Below are positions 17,714 to 27,359 of a stretch of 64,000 bases of DNA, one piece after another. This stretch comes from SZUA-309 sp965233675 (GTDB taxonomy: Bacteria > Pseudomonadota > Gammaproteobacteria > Pseudomonadales > Azotimanducaceae). Each line of letters opens with the position of its first letter. Position 1 is the stretch's first letter. A program made the position numbers and the translations under genes. Under the pieces are notes generated by a model. That model did not search any database. It saw only the letters and a list, made by a program, of their open reading frames with translations, and had not been told where the DNA came from. The stretch spans positions 1,116,001 through 1,180,000 of the forward strand of contig OZ247498.1 of the NCBI GenBank assembly GCA_965233675.1. Reading direction: 5' to 3'.

Positions 17714-18490
17714 TGGCCGTTCGCTGCCCCTGATTTCATAGTCGATGCCTGAGTCAGTGATCGACCCGGCCAGGCCGCGGCTCGCCAGGATCAGGTCGAT
17801 CCTCAAGCCCCGTCTGGGCTCCCGCTCGAACCCCCGACTGCGGTAGTCGAACCAGCTGTAGCGGCGTTGTGCGTCTTCATCGGGCTGCTGAAAGGCATCC
17901 GTCACACCCCAGTCCAGCAGACGCTCGAGCCAGGCCCGTTCCTCCGGAAGAAAGCTCGCTTTGCCGGTTCTCAACCAGCGTTTGCGATTGTCTTCGCCGA
18001 TGCCGATATCCGTATCGGCGGGCGCCACGTTCATGTCACCGGCGATGATCACCGGACTATCCGGGTTCAGTCGTTCCTCACAGTAGCGGAGCACGTCCGC
18101 GTAGAACTCGGCTTTGTTGGGGAACTTGGTCGGGTGATCCCGTTTTTCGCCCTGGGGAAAGTAGCCGTTGATCACGTGCACGATCCGGTCGCCGAAGTTG
18201 ACGTCGGCGCCGATGAAGCGACGTTGCTGATCGTCCTCCCGCCAGGGGAACCCGAGCTGAACGGCGGTCAGCGGCGCGCGGGAGGCGAGCGCGACCCCGT
18301 AGTGTCCTTTCTGGCCGTAGTAGGCCACGTGGGGATAGCCGAGTTCTTCCAGCATGGACAACGGAAAGTCGTCATCCACCACCTTGGTTTCCTGAAGGGC
18401 GAGAATGTCTGGCGCATGTTGCGCTGTGACCGCTGCGAGCTGATGCTGACGGGCGCGGATGCCGTTGACGTTGAAAGAGACGAATCGCAC
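17675..18490 (-). CDS. xthA: Exodeoxyribonuclease III
   Basis: AP endonuclease and 3'-5' exonuclease for base-excision repair, 271 residues. Active-site residues of the endonuclease/exonuclease/phosphatase fold are present: Asn7 (FNVNGIR), Glu34 (LQETK), the GDMNVAP motif with Asp and Asn, RIDLILAS, and the terminal SDHCPIW with Asp261-His262. Family-normal length with an intact C-terminus, so the overlap with pyrF at the 3' end is genuine. Confidence 0.95.
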   Translation of the reverse strand: MRFVSFNVNGIRARQHQLAAVTAQHAPDILALQETKVVDDDFPLSMLEELGYPHVAYYGQKGHYGVALASRAPLTAVQLGFPWREDDQQRRFIGADVNFGDRIVHVINGYFPQGEKRDHPTKFPNKAEFYADVLRYCEERLNPDSPVIIAGDMNVAPADTDIGIGEDNRKRWLRTGKASFLPEERAWLERLLDWGVTDAFQQPDEDAQRRYSWFDYRSRGFEREPRRGLRIDLILASRGLAGSITDSGIDYEIRGSERPSDHCPIWTEFSL

Positions 18491-18801
18491 GGGATTGGAA
18501 CCCTTTTGAAACGGCGCAGTTTTGCCTAAAGTGGTCAGTCACCGCAAGGCTTGTCCGTCTACTTGGCGTTTTTTCGCCAAAGACCTTGTAAGCATTTGAG
18601 TATTAAGAAGAAAAAATAAGTGCTGCTGCCGGACAAGGGCTTACATGTTGGCGCTGGCTGCAGACTGTCAGCCTTCTAGAATGAACAATTGGACGCGATC
18701 GATGACCGGCCGCGAATATCTGTCGGTAGGGCCGCAGGAACTGGCCAGGGGAACCGGCTGACACTAACCACGGTTCTATGCCGGTTAGAGGAGATCTGGG
18801 G

Positions 18802-20613
18802 GTGACCCCCGAGGCGGTAATCTTTCGCTATCTGGAAGCCGCGCACCGACAGCCTTTGTCGGTGGATGCTTTCGTCCGGATTCTGAGCGCGGACGCAGAC
18901 CTGCTCGGCCGGTGGTTGAATCTGGCCGATTGCCCGGCACAACCCGAGGCGCTGAAGCGTGCCATCGCCGCCCTCCATCAGGATGAAATTCTGAGCCTCG
19001 CGCAAGCCCAGGCCTGGGCGGTATTGCCCGTTGCCGGTAGCGCTCGACTCGGCCTTGACCAGTGGCAGTCGGTGCTTCGGTCGGCGTTTCTGGCGGAAAT
19101 TCTGGCTGAGCAGCTGGGCGTGGAGGACGCTGAGACCGTGCGCTGGCGCGTTCTCCTGGCGACTTCCGGCGTCAGCCTGCCACAGGATCCGGATCTGGTG
19201 GAGCTGGCCGCATTTCGCGGCGTTCGCGCTGAACTCCTGCAGGACGCCAGTCTGCTCATCCGAATCTTCGGCGTTGTGGATGCGTTCGAAGTCCTGGACG
19301 AATACGAAGCCGCTCAACTTGCCCATTCATTGCTGGATATCGACGCCGGCCATTTCCCGGAGCTGGTGGAATGGGCGGCAGGGCGTTGCGCTGAGCTGGT
19401 CCGTACCCTGGCGCTTGCGGCGGAACCGGAAGCTGACTGGTCGAATCGACTCTGGGTTCAGCAGCAGGTCGCCATGCTCACCGCGTTGCTCGGGACAGCG
19501 GAAGATGTGCCTGCAGTGCAGACCGCGCATGCCTTCATCACTCGCAGTCTCTTTCATCAGGTGCCCCTGCTGCTGCTCGAGTCCCGGACCGGTTACTTTC
19601 AGTCCTCCACGGCGGACGACGTGGAAATCGCCCTGGATTCTTCGACCAGTCTGGTGGCCGAGGCGCTTCGCACGGGTGAGGTGCAGACGGTTTCGGATCG
19701 TTCCGATCTTTCGGTCGGCGATCGGCAGCTGCTCCGCCGCATGGGCTGCAATGAAGCCCAGTGCCTGCCCATCCTGTTCGATGGCGAGCGCATCGGCGCA
19801 CTGCTGATGGCGGCAGATGAGGATGTGGACTACGAGTTCGCCCTCGATCTGTATCTCCAGGCACTGGCCCAGAATCTGGCGGCCTTCGGCTCGACGGGTG
19901 ATGAGCACAGCGCGCTCAGAACTTATCGGCAACGGGAAGAAAAGCGCCTGCGGGAGCTGGTGCATGAAGCCAACAACCCGCTGAGCGTGGTGCAGAACTA
20001 CCTCCACATCCTGCAGATGCGCCTGCAGCACGATGCGTCCGCGGCGGAGCAACTGGACATGATCGGCACGGAGCTGGCCCGGGCGACGGAGATCATTCAG
20101 CGTGCGCGGGAGTTATCGCCGGTTGGGGAGGGTGATGATGATACCCAGGTGCTGCTGGATGAGTTTGACGTCAATGATCTGGCCCGGCGGGTGCAGGAAC
20201 TGCATCTGGGCTACGCCGCCGATCATGATGTGAATCTGGATCTGATGATCCGTCCCGGTGCGGTGATTGTCCGTTCTGACGAACAGCGGCTGGCGCAGAT
20301 TCTCAACAATCTGGTGCGCAATGCCATAGAAGCGGCAGGCGGAGAGGGGGTAACCATCGGCACGGATACCGGCGTGTTCCGGGAAGGCAGGGAAGGCGTT
20401 GAAGTCTACGTGACGGACACGGGCCCCGGGCTGCCCCGCGCAGTGCTGGAGCAGCTCGCGGATCCGAAGGAGTCGAGTAAGGGTGGGGACCATGCCGGGC
20501 TTGGTCTGCATATTGTGCACCGCCTTGTCAGTGAACTCGGCGGTAACATCGACGTGCGCACGGCTGCCGGGCAGGGCACGTCTTTCAGCCTGTTTCTACC
20601 GCTCGGCCTCTAG
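18802..20613 (+). CDS. HDOD-GAF hybrid sensor histidine kinase
   Basis: About 603 residues, no clear membrane segment. Residues 1-200 resemble an HDOD domain (helical, sensing or scaffold), residues 220-375 a GAF domain, then the phosphoacceptor helix LVHEANNPLSVVQNYL and an ATPase domain with NNLVRNAIEAAGG, DTGPGLP and GLGLHIV. GTG 18802 is preferred because GAGGAG lies 8 nt upstream; an ATG at 18778 adds 8 residues. No response regulator is adjacent. A small inverted repeat at 20610-20635 lies between this gene and the convergent acyl-CoA dehydrogenase gene. Confidence 0.8.
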   Translation: MTPEAVIFRYLEAAHRQPLSVDAFVRILSADADLLGRWLNLADCPAQPEALKRAIAALHQDEILSLAQAQAWAVLPVAGSARLGLDQWQSVLRSAFLAEILAEQLGVEDAETVRWRVLLATSGVSLPQDPDLVELAAFRGVRAELLQDASLLIRIFGVVDAFEVLDEYEAAQLAHSLLDIDAGHFPELVEWAAGRCAELVRTLALAAEPEADWSNRLWVQQQVAMLTALLGTAEDVPAVQTAHAFITRSLFHQVPLLLLESRTGYFQSSTADDVEIALDSSTSLVAEALRTGEVQTVSDRSDLSVGDRQLLRRMGCNEAQCLPILFDGERIGALLMAADEDVDYEFALDLYLQALAQNLAAFGSTGDEHSALRTYRQREEKRLRELVHEANNPLSVVQNYLHILQMRLQHDASAAEQLDMIGTELARATEIIQRARELSPVGEGDDDTQVLLDEFDVNDLARRVQELHLGYAADHDVNLDLMIRPGAVIVRSDEQRLAQILNNLVRNAIEAAGGEGVTIGTDTGVFREGREGVEVYVTDTGPGLPRAVLEQLADPKESSKGGDHAGLGLHIVHRLVSELGGNIDVRTAAGQGTSFSLFLPLGL

Positions 20614-20631
20614 CCGGGTCCTTCCGGGCGG

Positions 20632-21789
20632 CTAGCCCAGTTCGCGGATCAGTCCCTTGGCGATCACGGTCTGCTGTATCTGGCTCGTGCCTTCGTAAAT
20701 TCTGAACAGGCGCACGTCCCGGTAGAACCGGGCCACAGGATATTCCTCCATATAGCCGGCGCCGCCGTGAATCTGCACAGCCCGGTCGGCGACCCTGCCA
20801 ACCATTTCCGTGGCAAAGAGCTTGGTGCAGGAAGCCAGGGTGGTGATCCGCTCGCCGGCATCCCGCCTTCTGGCAGCATCGATCACCATGCATTCGGCCG
20901 CGTAGGTTTCCGCCTTGCTGTCGGCCAGCATGGCCTGGATGAGCTGAAAATCGGCGATCCGTTGTCCGAACTGGGTTCGCTCGGTGGCGAAGGCGACGCT
21001 TTCTTCGATCAACCGGTTCGCGCAGCCAACGGCCAGGGCGCTGATGTGCAGCCGGCCCCGGTCCAGGGTTTTCATGGCTGTGGTGAACCCTTTGTTCAGA
21101 TTGTCCGGGCCGCCGATGATGGCGCTTTCGGGTACGCGGCAGTCGTCGAAAATGACATCACAGACATGGGCGCCCTGCTGGCCCATTTTCCGGTTGTTCG
21201 GGCCCAGGCTGATGCCCGGCAGGCTGGCATCGACCAGAAAGGCGGAAACGCCTCTGGCGCCGGCTTCATCCGGGTTGGTTCTGGCGAATACGGTAAACAG
21301 CTGGGCTTCCGGTGCGTTGGTGATGAACCGCTTGGTGCCGTTCAGGACGAAATCATCCCCGTCGGCAACGGCGCTTGTCTTTACTGCACCGGAGTCTGAA
21401 CCCACATCCGGTTCCGTGAGCGCGAAAGAGCCGATGATCTCGCCGGTGGCCATCTTCGGCAGGTAGTGGGCCTTCTGTGCCTCGGTGCCGTCCATCACCA
21501 GCCCCTGGCTGCCGATGCCGTTGTTGGTGCCGAATACGGAGCGAAATGCGGGCGATGTTCTACCGAGCACCTTGACTACCCGACACTCTTCTTCCGTGGA
21601 AAGGCCGAGACCGCCATAGGCCTCAGGGATCGTCATGCCGAACAGGCCGATTTCTTTCATCTCGGCGATCACCTCTGCAGGAATCCGGTCTTCCTCGGAA
21701 ACCTGGGCCTCGAGGGGGATCAGACGCTCGGCGACGAACCGCTCCAGGGTGGTGATGAACTGGTTGAGGGTTTCTGGATCCAGGGCCAT
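20632..21789 (-). CDS. Acyl-CoA dehydrogenase
   Basis: FAD enzyme that introduces the alpha-beta double bond in an acyl-CoA; 385 residues. Signatures: FALTEPDVGSDSGAVKT (FAD/substrate loop), GGAGYMEEYPVARFYRDVR and the catalytic base Glu366 in RIYEGTSQIQ. The placement of Glu is that of short- or medium-chain and branched-chain enzymes rather than isovaleryl type. Substrate length cannot be told. Divergently arranged with the glutaryl-CoA dehydrogenase gene 135 bp away, suggesting shared use in acyl-CoA or amino acid breakdown. Confidence 0.9.
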   Translation of the reverse strand: MALDPETLNQFITTLERFVAERLIPLEAQVSEEDRIPAEVIAEMKEIGLFGMTIPEAYGGLGLSTEEECRVVKVLGRTSPAFRSVFGTNNGIGSQGLVMDGTEAQKAHYLPKMATGEIIGSFALTEPDVGSDSGAVKTSAVADGDDFVLNGTKRFITNAPEAQLFTVFARTNPDEAGARGVSAFLVDASLPGISLGPNNRKMGQQGAHVCDVIFDDCRVPESAIIGGPDNLNKGFTTAMKTLDRGRLHISALAVGCANRLIEESVAFATERTQFGQRIADFQLIQAMLADSKAETYAAECMVIDAARRRDAGERITTLASCTKLFATEMVGRVADRAVQIHGGAGYMEEYPVARFYRDVRLFRIYEGTSQIQQTVIAKGLIRELG

Positions 21790-21924
21790 TTGGCTGCTCT
21801 CGTGCTGTACCGGAGCGCCGCAGTATAGCGACCCGGCGGGCGGATGCGGTCATCCAAGTCGGCAATTGCGTCCTCCGGGCCGCTCCATTAGCCTTGGCGC
21901 CTCTTTGAGTATCTGGAACCGGCC

Positions 21925-23112
21925 ATGAGCAACACCCCGCAGGCATTCAACTGGGAAGACCCGTTTCTGCTGGACGATCAGCTCAGCGAAGAAGAGCGCA
22001 TGATCCGCGACACCACCCGTGACTATGCGCAGGACAAACTGATGTCCCGGGTGCTGATGGCGAACCGGGAGGAGAAATTCGATCGGGAAATCATGAACGA
22101 GATGGGTGAACTGGGCCTGCTCGGTGCCACGCTGCCGGCCAAATACGGTTGCTCCGAGGTGAACTACACCGCCTACGGCGTTATGGCACGGGAAGTGGAA
22201 CGGGTGGACTCGGGTTACCGCAGCGCCATGAGCGTGCAGTCGTCTCTGGTGATGCATCCGATCCATGCCTACGGCAACGAAGCACAGCGTGAGAAATACC
22301 TGCCGAAGCTCGCCACCGGCGAGTGGGTGGGCTGCTTTGGCCTCACCGAACCCGACCATGGCTCTGATCCGGGCAGCATGATCACCACGGCCAGAAAAGT
22401 TGATGACGGGTTCGTGCTGAACGGCGCCAAGATGTGGATCACCAATTCTCCCATCGCCGACCTGGCCGTGGTCTGGGCAAAGCTCGATGGTGATATCCGC
22501 GGCTTTGTGGTGGAACGGGAGTTTAAGGGTTTCTCGACACCCAAGATCGAAGGGAAGATGAGCCTGCGGGCCTCCATCACCGGAGAAATCGTGCTGGAAG
22601 ACGTGTTTGTGCCGGAGGAGAACCTGCTGCCGAACGTGCGCGGGCTGTCCGGTCCGTTCGGCTGCCTGAACCGGGCGCGCTACGGCATCGCCTGGGGTGC
22701 CATGGGCGCGGCGGAATTCTGCTGGCATGCGGCCCGAACCTATACCCTGGAACGCCAGCAGTTCGGCCGTCCGCTGGCGGCGAATCAGCTCATCCAGAAG
22801 AAACTGGCCGATATGCAGACAGAAATCACGCTTGGTCTGCAGGGTTGTCTGCGCATGGGTCGCCTGCTCGATGAGAACAAGCTGGCGAACGAGAATATCT
22901 CGATGATGAAGCGCAACAACTGCGGCAAGGCGCTGGACATTGCCCGCATGGCGCGTGACATGCACGGCGGCAACGGCATCTCTGACGAGTTCCACGTGAT
23001 CCGGCATGTGATGAATCTGGAAACGGTGAACACCTACGAAGGCACCCACGACATCCATGCGTTGATTCTGGGCCGGGCCCAGACCGGTCTGCAGGCTTTT
23101 ACCGGCGCTTAG
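21925..23112 (+). CDS. gcdH: Glutaryl-CoA dehydrogenase
   Basis: Oxidises and decarboxylates glutaryl-CoA to crotonyl-CoA in lysine and tryptophan breakdown; 395 residues. The family-specific block YRSAMSVQSSLVMHPI, the loop FGLTEPDHGSDPGSM, and the catalytic Glu372 in NTYEGTHDIHAL distinguish it from other acyl-CoA dehydrogenases. Start ATG 21925 gives the standard N-terminus. A GC hairpin (GCGCCGG-AAT-CCGGCGC, 23112-23128) directly at the stop could end transcription, though it lacks a T-run. Confidence 0.92.
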   Translation: MSNTPQAFNWEDPFLLDDQLSEEERMIRDTTRDYAQDKLMSRVLMANREEKFDREIMNEMGELGLLGATLPAKYGCSEVNYTAYGVMAREVERVDSGYRSAMSVQSSLVMHPIHAYGNEAQREKYLPKLATGEWVGCFGLTEPDHGSDPGSMITTARKVDDGFVLNGAKMWITNSPIADLAVVWAKLDGDIRGFVVEREFKGFSTPKIEGKMSLRASITGEIVLEDVFVPEENLLPNVRGLSGPFGCLNRARYGIAWGAMGAAEFCWHAARTYTLERQQFGRPLAANQLIQKKLADMQTEITLGLQGCLRMGRLLDENKLANENISMMKRNNCGKALDIARMARDMHGGNGISDEFHVIRHVMNLETVNTYEGTHDIHALILGRAQTGLQAFTGA

Positions 23113-23159
23113 CGCCGGAATCCGGCGCCTGGCCGTCCCCCAGCGCCCGACACCAGAAA

Positions 23160-23180
23160 GCGATATCAGGCCGATATCGC
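23160..23180. promoter_or_regulatory. Perfect 8-bp inverted repeat upstream of uvrY
   Basis: GCGATATC-AGGCC-GATATCGC, a perfect dyad with a 5-bp spacer, followed by CATAATGG. It lies 190 bp before the uvrY start in an otherwise featureless 257-bp spacer. The shape fits a dimeric repressor or activator site; the protein is unknown. Confidence 0.45.
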
Positions 23181-23369
23181 ATAATGGAAGTTTCCTGAAA
23201 GTCCCTGCGTGATCGTCCCACGCGCATTGTTCTTCGCCAACCCCCGTTCTAGTGTGTCCGACAAGCCGGTACACATGTAGGGATTGACCGGGCAGTACTC
23301 CGGCTGCAGTACGGTCAGAGGATCCGTCTGGATCCGCTTGAAGAACAGGGAATCGTATAGGGGGAAGAG

Positions 23370-24026
23370 ATGATCAGACTACTCATTGCGGATGATCACA
23401 AACTGTTCCGGATCGGCCTGCACAAGATGCTTCGGGATGCCCAGGAGATCAAAGTGGTGGGCGAGGCGAGGACCGGCGAAGAGGCCGTCGCGCTGGCGAG
23501 AGATCTTTCGCCGAACGTCATACTCATGGACATCTGCATGCCCGGCATTGGTGGCCTGGAAGCCACCCGACGCATCACCCAACGGGACAGCGGTATGCGG
23601 GTGGTGATGCTGACGGGCTTCGAAGAAAGTCCTTATCCGCTGCAGGCTCTGAAAGCCGGAGCGTCCGGGTATCTCACCAAGACGGTGAGTGCAGAAGAAC
23701 TCGTGAAGGCCATCAAACGGGTATTCCTCGGCAAACGCTATCTGTCCGGCGAAATCGCGCAGCAACTGGCGGTCACCAGTTTCGAAGAGGTCAGCGAAGA
23801 TCCGTTCGGACAACTGTCGAGTCGGGAAATGCAGATCATGCTGATGGTGGTGAACTGCCAGAGAGTCAAAGAAATCTCCAGTAATCTGCACCTGTCGCCG
23901 AAAACAGTGAACAGTTATCGCTACCGGATTTTCGAAAAGCTGAACGTGGGCAGTGATGTGGAACTCACGCTGATGGCGGTGCGGTATGGAGTGGTGAATG
24001 GCGGAATACGACTCCGGTCCGCTTGA
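23370..24026 (+). CDS. uvrY: GacA/UvrY-family response regulator
   Basis: NarL-type two-component regulator, 218 residues, partner of the BarA/GacS kinase and activator of CsrB/RsmZ-type small RNAs in gammaproteobacteria. The receiver has DDH, the phosphorylation site Asp54 (ILMDICMPG) and Lys in TKTV; the LuxR-type helix-turn-helix is LSSREMQIM ... LHLSPKTVNSYRYRIFEKL. GGGGAAGAG precedes ATG 23370. The order uvrY-uvrC-pgsA is classical and supports the assignment; here one glycosylase gene is inserted between the first two. Confidence 0.92.
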   Translation: MIRLLIADDHKLFRIGLHKMLRDAQEIKVVGEARTGEEAVALARDLSPNVILMDICMPGIGGLEATRRITQRDSGMRVVMLTGFEESPYPLQALKAGASGYLTKTVSAEELVKAIKRVFLGKRYLSGEIAQQLAVTSFEEVSEDPFGQLSSREMQIMLMVVNCQRVKEISSNLHLSPKTVNSYRYRIFEKLNVGSDVELTLMAVRYGVVNGGIRLRSA

Positions 24027-24681
24027 GTCATGCGAACGCTGCCCGCGGCTCGTGGCGCTGCGCCGGGAAATTCGAGCAGCCCGGCCGGATTACCACGCCG
24101 CCCCGGTTGCGGCCTGGGGGCCGGGATCGGCGCGGCTGCTGGTGGTTGGTCTGGCCCCGGGGATGCATGGAGCCAATCGCACGGGCCGCCCGTTTACCGG
24201 TGATTCGAGCGGGGATTTTCTGTTCCGGGCCCTGAACAGGGCGGGCTTTTCGAGTTCGGCGCAGGCCGCAGACGCTACACTCACCGGGGTGCGGATCACG
24301 AACGCGGTGAAGTGCCTGCCGCCGGAGAATCGGCCGGTGGCCGATGAGATCAACCGTTGCGCGTCCTACCTGAGGGAGGAGCTTGCCGCCCTTTACGGGC
24401 GCCAGCCGCGGAGAGCCCGTGTGATCCTTTGTCTTGGTGGGCTGGCCCATAATGCGGTTCTGAAGACCCTGACTTCCAGTTCTGGCGAGCAGGGCGCCGC
24501 CTTCCATCTATCCCGCAGCCGTCTGCCGGCGTTTGCCCATGGCCGGCACACGGAGCTCGCTCGGAACCTGTATCTGCTCGATACCTATCATCCCAGCCGG
24601 CTGAACACCAATACCGGTCGGCTCACCGAGGCCATGCTGAATGATGTGATGGCCACCGTCCGGCGGCTGCTCGGGCACTGA
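23998..24681 (+). CDS. Family 5 uracil-DNA glycosylase (UDGb), iron-sulfur type
   Basis: Removes uracil and some other damaged bases from DNA; 227 residues. Motif GLAPGMHGANRTGRPFTGDS and the C-terminal HPSRLNTNTGRLT are diagnostic of family 5 rather than family 4. Cys12, Cys15, Cys106 and Cys121 are placed to bind a 4Fe-4S cluster. The start at 23998 overlaps the uvrY 3' end by 29 bp, so the gene is coupled to uvrY and sits before uvrC. That puts a base-excision enzyme in the same transcript as a nucleotide-excision enzyme. Confidence 0.88.
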   Translation: MAEYDSGPLESCERCPRLVALRREIRAARPDYHAAPVAAWGPGSARLLVVGLAPGMHGANRTGRPFTGDSSGDFLFRALNRAGFSSSAQAADATLTGVRITNAVKCLPPENRPVADEINRCASYLREELAALYGRQPRRARVILCLGGLAHNAVLKTLTSSSGEQGAAFHLSRSRLPAFAHGRHTELARNLYLLDTYHPSRLNTNTGRLTEAMLNDVMATVRRLLGH

Positions 24682-24781
24682 CCGCCCGCGTCCTGTCAGG
24701 AGCCTTTCCGGGGTTGGTTGATCCGGCCGGCGTGGCGCCGCACTATGCACGGTTGAATGCACCGGAGGCTGATGTTCAGCC

Positions 24782-26605
24782 GTGCCAGCGATGTCGAAGT
24801 TTGATCACGAAGCCTATCTGAAGACCCTGCCGAACAAGCCGGGCGTGTACCGGATGCTGGATGCATCCGGGGCCGTGCTCTACGTGGGTAAGGCGCGCAA
24901 CCTGAAAAACCGGGTCAGCAGCTACTTCCGGGCGTCCGGGCTCACCGCTAAAACCATGGCGCTGGTTAATCGGATCGAAGACATCCGGGTGACCGTCACC
25001 CACAGCGAGACGGAAGCCCTCCTGCTTGAACAGAGCCTGATCAAGGAAGACCGGCCGCCTTACAACATCGTCCTGCGGGACGATAAGTCCTATCCCTTCA
25101 TCTATCTGACAGACCACGCGGATTTTCCCCGGCTGACGTTTCATCGTGGCGCCAAGCGCCGGACCGGGCGCTACTTCGGTCCGTTCCCCTCGGCGGGTGC
25201 GGTCCGGGACAGTCTGAACATTCTGCAGAAGCTGTTTCGTCTGCGTCACTGTGAAGACACCTTCTTCAAGAACCGTTCGCGGCCCTGTCTGCAGTATCAG
25301 ATCGAACGTTGCAGCGGTCCCTGTGTGGGCCTGGTGGAGCCTGAGCAATACCAGGAAGACGTTGAACTGGCGGTGATGTTTCTGGAAGGGAAGAGCAACG
25401 ATGTGCTCGATCACTTCAAGCGGCGGATGGAAGAAGCTTCCTCGACTCTCGATTTCGAACGGGCGGCCAAGTACCGGGATCAGATTACCCACCTGCGCAG
25501 GATTCAAGAGCAGCAGTACGTTCATGCGGCGGATGGTGATGTGGACGTGTTCGCGCTTGCCGGCAATGCGGGCGTCAACTGTGTGCAGGGCCTGTTCGTG
25601 CGTGGTGGCCGGATGCTGGGCAACCGGACCTGGTTTCCGAAGAATGAACTCGGTCTGCCGGACGATGAACTGCTCTCCGCCTTTCTCGCCCAGTATTACT
25701 TCGCAGGTCGGGAACGGGATCTGCCGAAAGCGGTGATTCTGGCCATGGCGCCGGCGGACAGCGGCATTCTTGCCGAGGCCCTCACCGAAAAAGCCGGCCG
25801 CAGAGTTGAAGTGGTGCATCAGGTCCGCACTCAGCGGGCGCGCTGGTTGAATCTGGCGATCGAGAACGCCGAGCACAGCCTGAACGCCTATATCGCGGAT
25901 AAACGGAATGTCTACGCCCGCATGGTCGCATTGCAGGAAGTACTTTCGCTGGACGATGTGCCCGAGCGGCTGGAGTGCTTCGATATCAGCCACACCATGG
26001 GTGAGGCGACGGTGGCCAGTTGCGTGGTGTTCGATGCCAATGGACCGCTCAAATCCGACTATCGGCGCTTCAACATCGAAGGGGTCCAGGCCGGCGATGA
26101 CTATGGCGCCATGGAACAGGCGCTCCGACGCCGCTATACCCGATTGAAGCAGGGCGAAGGCCAGTTGCCTGACGTGCTGGTGATCGATGGCGGCAAAGGC
26201 CAACTCGCGCGCGCGCAACAGGTTCTGGGCGAACTGCAGGTGGATGACGTGGCCCTGCTCGGGATTGCCAAGGGCCCGGCCCGCAGGCCGGATCTGGAAC
26301 ACTATTTCACCCCGGAGACCGAGGTTCTGTTACCCCCACAGGGGGATGCCATGCACCTGCTCCAGCACATCCGTGACGAAGCCCATCGCTTTGCCATCAC
26401 CGGCCACCGGCAACGCCGCCAGAAACAGCGACGTCACTCTGAGCTGAATGACATCGCCGGCGTCGGCCCCAAACGGCGACGGGAACTGCTCACCCACTTC
26501 GGCGGCGTCAAGGCGATTCGCGGAGCAAGCCGGGAGGAACTGGCGAAGGTGCCGGGAATCAGCCAGAAGCTTGCCGACGACATCTATGCGGCGCTGCACG
26601 GCTGA
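24782..26605 (+). CDS. uvrC: Excinuclease ABC subunit C
   Basis: Makes both incisions around DNA damage in the UvrABC pathway; 607 residues, normal length. An N-terminal GIY-YIG domain (PGVYRMLD ... LYVGKARNLKNRV), UVR motif near residues 205-240, the RNase H-like C-terminal nuclease (ECFDISHTMGEATVASCVVF, and VIDGGKGQL) and two helix-hairpin-helix motifs at the end (GVGPKRRRELLTHFGG, KVPGISQKLADDIY). Start GTG 24782 or, more family-like, ATG 24791; neither has a well-spaced Shine-Dalgarno sequence. Confidence 0.96.
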   Translation: MPAMSKFDHEAYLKTLPNKPGVYRMLDASGAVLYVGKARNLKNRVSSYFRASGLTAKTMALVNRIEDIRVTVTHSETEALLLEQSLIKEDRPPYNIVLRDDKSYPFIYLTDHADFPRLTFHRGAKRRTGRYFGPFPSAGAVRDSLNILQKLFRLRHCEDTFFKNRSRPCLQYQIERCSGPCVGLVEPEQYQEDVELAVMFLEGKSNDVLDHFKRRMEEASSTLDFERAAKYRDQITHLRRIQEQQYVHAADGDVDVFALAGNAGVNCVQGLFVRGGRMLGNRTWFPKNELGLPDDELLSAFLAQYYFAGRERDLPKAVILAMAPADSGILAEALTEKAGRRVEVVHQVRTQRARWLNLAIENAEHSLNAYIADKRNVYARMVALQEVLSLDDVPERLECFDISHTMGEATVASCVVFDANGPLKSDYRRFNIEGVQAGDDYGAMEQALRRRYTRLKQGEGQLPDVLVIDGGKGQLARAQQVLGELQVDDVALLGIAKGPARRPDLEHYFTPETEVLLPPQGDAMHLLQHIRDEAHRFAITGHRQRRQKQRRHSELNDIAGVGPKRRRELLTHFGGVKAIRGASREELAKVPGISQKLADDIYAALHG

Positions 26606-26654
26606 GACCATCCGCGACGGGCGGCGCTGACGGCATGCCCGATGAGTCTGTACA

Positions 26655-27248
26655 ATGCGGCCGATGAACCTCCCCAACCTCCTGACCCTGGCACGGATCC
26701 TCCTTATTCCCATCTTCGTGCTGGTGTATGTACTGCCCGGCTACGAGACCTATCTGGTGGCTGCCGTGCTGTTCGGTCTGGCGGCATTCACGGACTGGCT
26801 GGATGGCTATCTGGCGCGGCGGCTGAACCAGACCACCCCGTTTGGCGCCTTTCTCGATCCGGTGGCAGACAAGCTCATCGTTGTCGCGGCGCTGACGATT
26901 CTGATCGGCCACCACGGATCCCTCTGGCTCACCCTGCCGGCGCTGGTGATCATCGGCCGGGAAATCGTGATCAGCGCCCTCAGAGAGTGGATGGCGGAGA
27001 TGAACCGGCGCGGCGTGATCGCCGTCACCTGGTTCGCCCGGGCCAAGACCACTTTTCAGATGGTGGCCATCGTGGTGCTGCTCGCCAATCCGCCGGATCT
27101 GAGCCGGCCCTGGGTAATCACCGGCTACGTGCTCCTGTATGTGGCCGCGGCGATGACGCTCATCTCCATGGTGCTCTACATCCAGGCTGCCTGGCCCACA
27201 CTGCGTCATGGCCTGACCCAGCAGGGCGCTGGCAGCCAGACCTCCTGA
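26655..27248 (+). CDS. pgsA: CDP-diacylglycerol-glycerol-3-phosphate phosphatidyltransferase
   Basis: Inner-membrane enzyme making phosphatidylglycerol phosphate; 197 residues with several membrane helices. The CDP-alcohol phosphotransferase motif is complete: DWLDGYLARRLNQTTPFGAFLDPVADK (shown in the frame from about residue 49), with the spacing D-x2-DG-x2-AR-x8-G-x3-D-x3-D. ATG at 26655 or 26664; the second gives MNLPNLLTLARI. It follows uvrC by 49 bp as in many gammaproteobacteria. A tRNA cluster often follows pgsA in related genomes; none is seen here. Confidence 0.95.
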   Translation: MRPMNLPNLLTLARILLIPIFVLVYVLPGYETYLVAAVLFGLAAFTDWLDGYLARRLNQTTPFGAFLDPVADKLIVVAALTILIGHHGSLWLTLPALVIIGREIVISALREWMAEMNRRGVIAVTWFARAKTTFQMVAIVVLLANPPDLSRPWVITGYVLLYVAAAMTLISMVLYIQAAWPTLRHGLTQQGAGSQTS

Positions 27249-27359
27249 CGCCCGACGATGGCGGGCCGCAGGTGGTCGAGTTGCGGAATATGCGGTGATT
27301 CGCAGACCTGACACCGTGATAGCCTATCGTTGATCCAACTGCCTGACCGGGAAAGTAAT

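Noticed and set aside
21850..23274. 474-residue minus-strand frame opposite gcdH
   Set aside because: Antisense shadow in GC-rich coding sequence; no family features.
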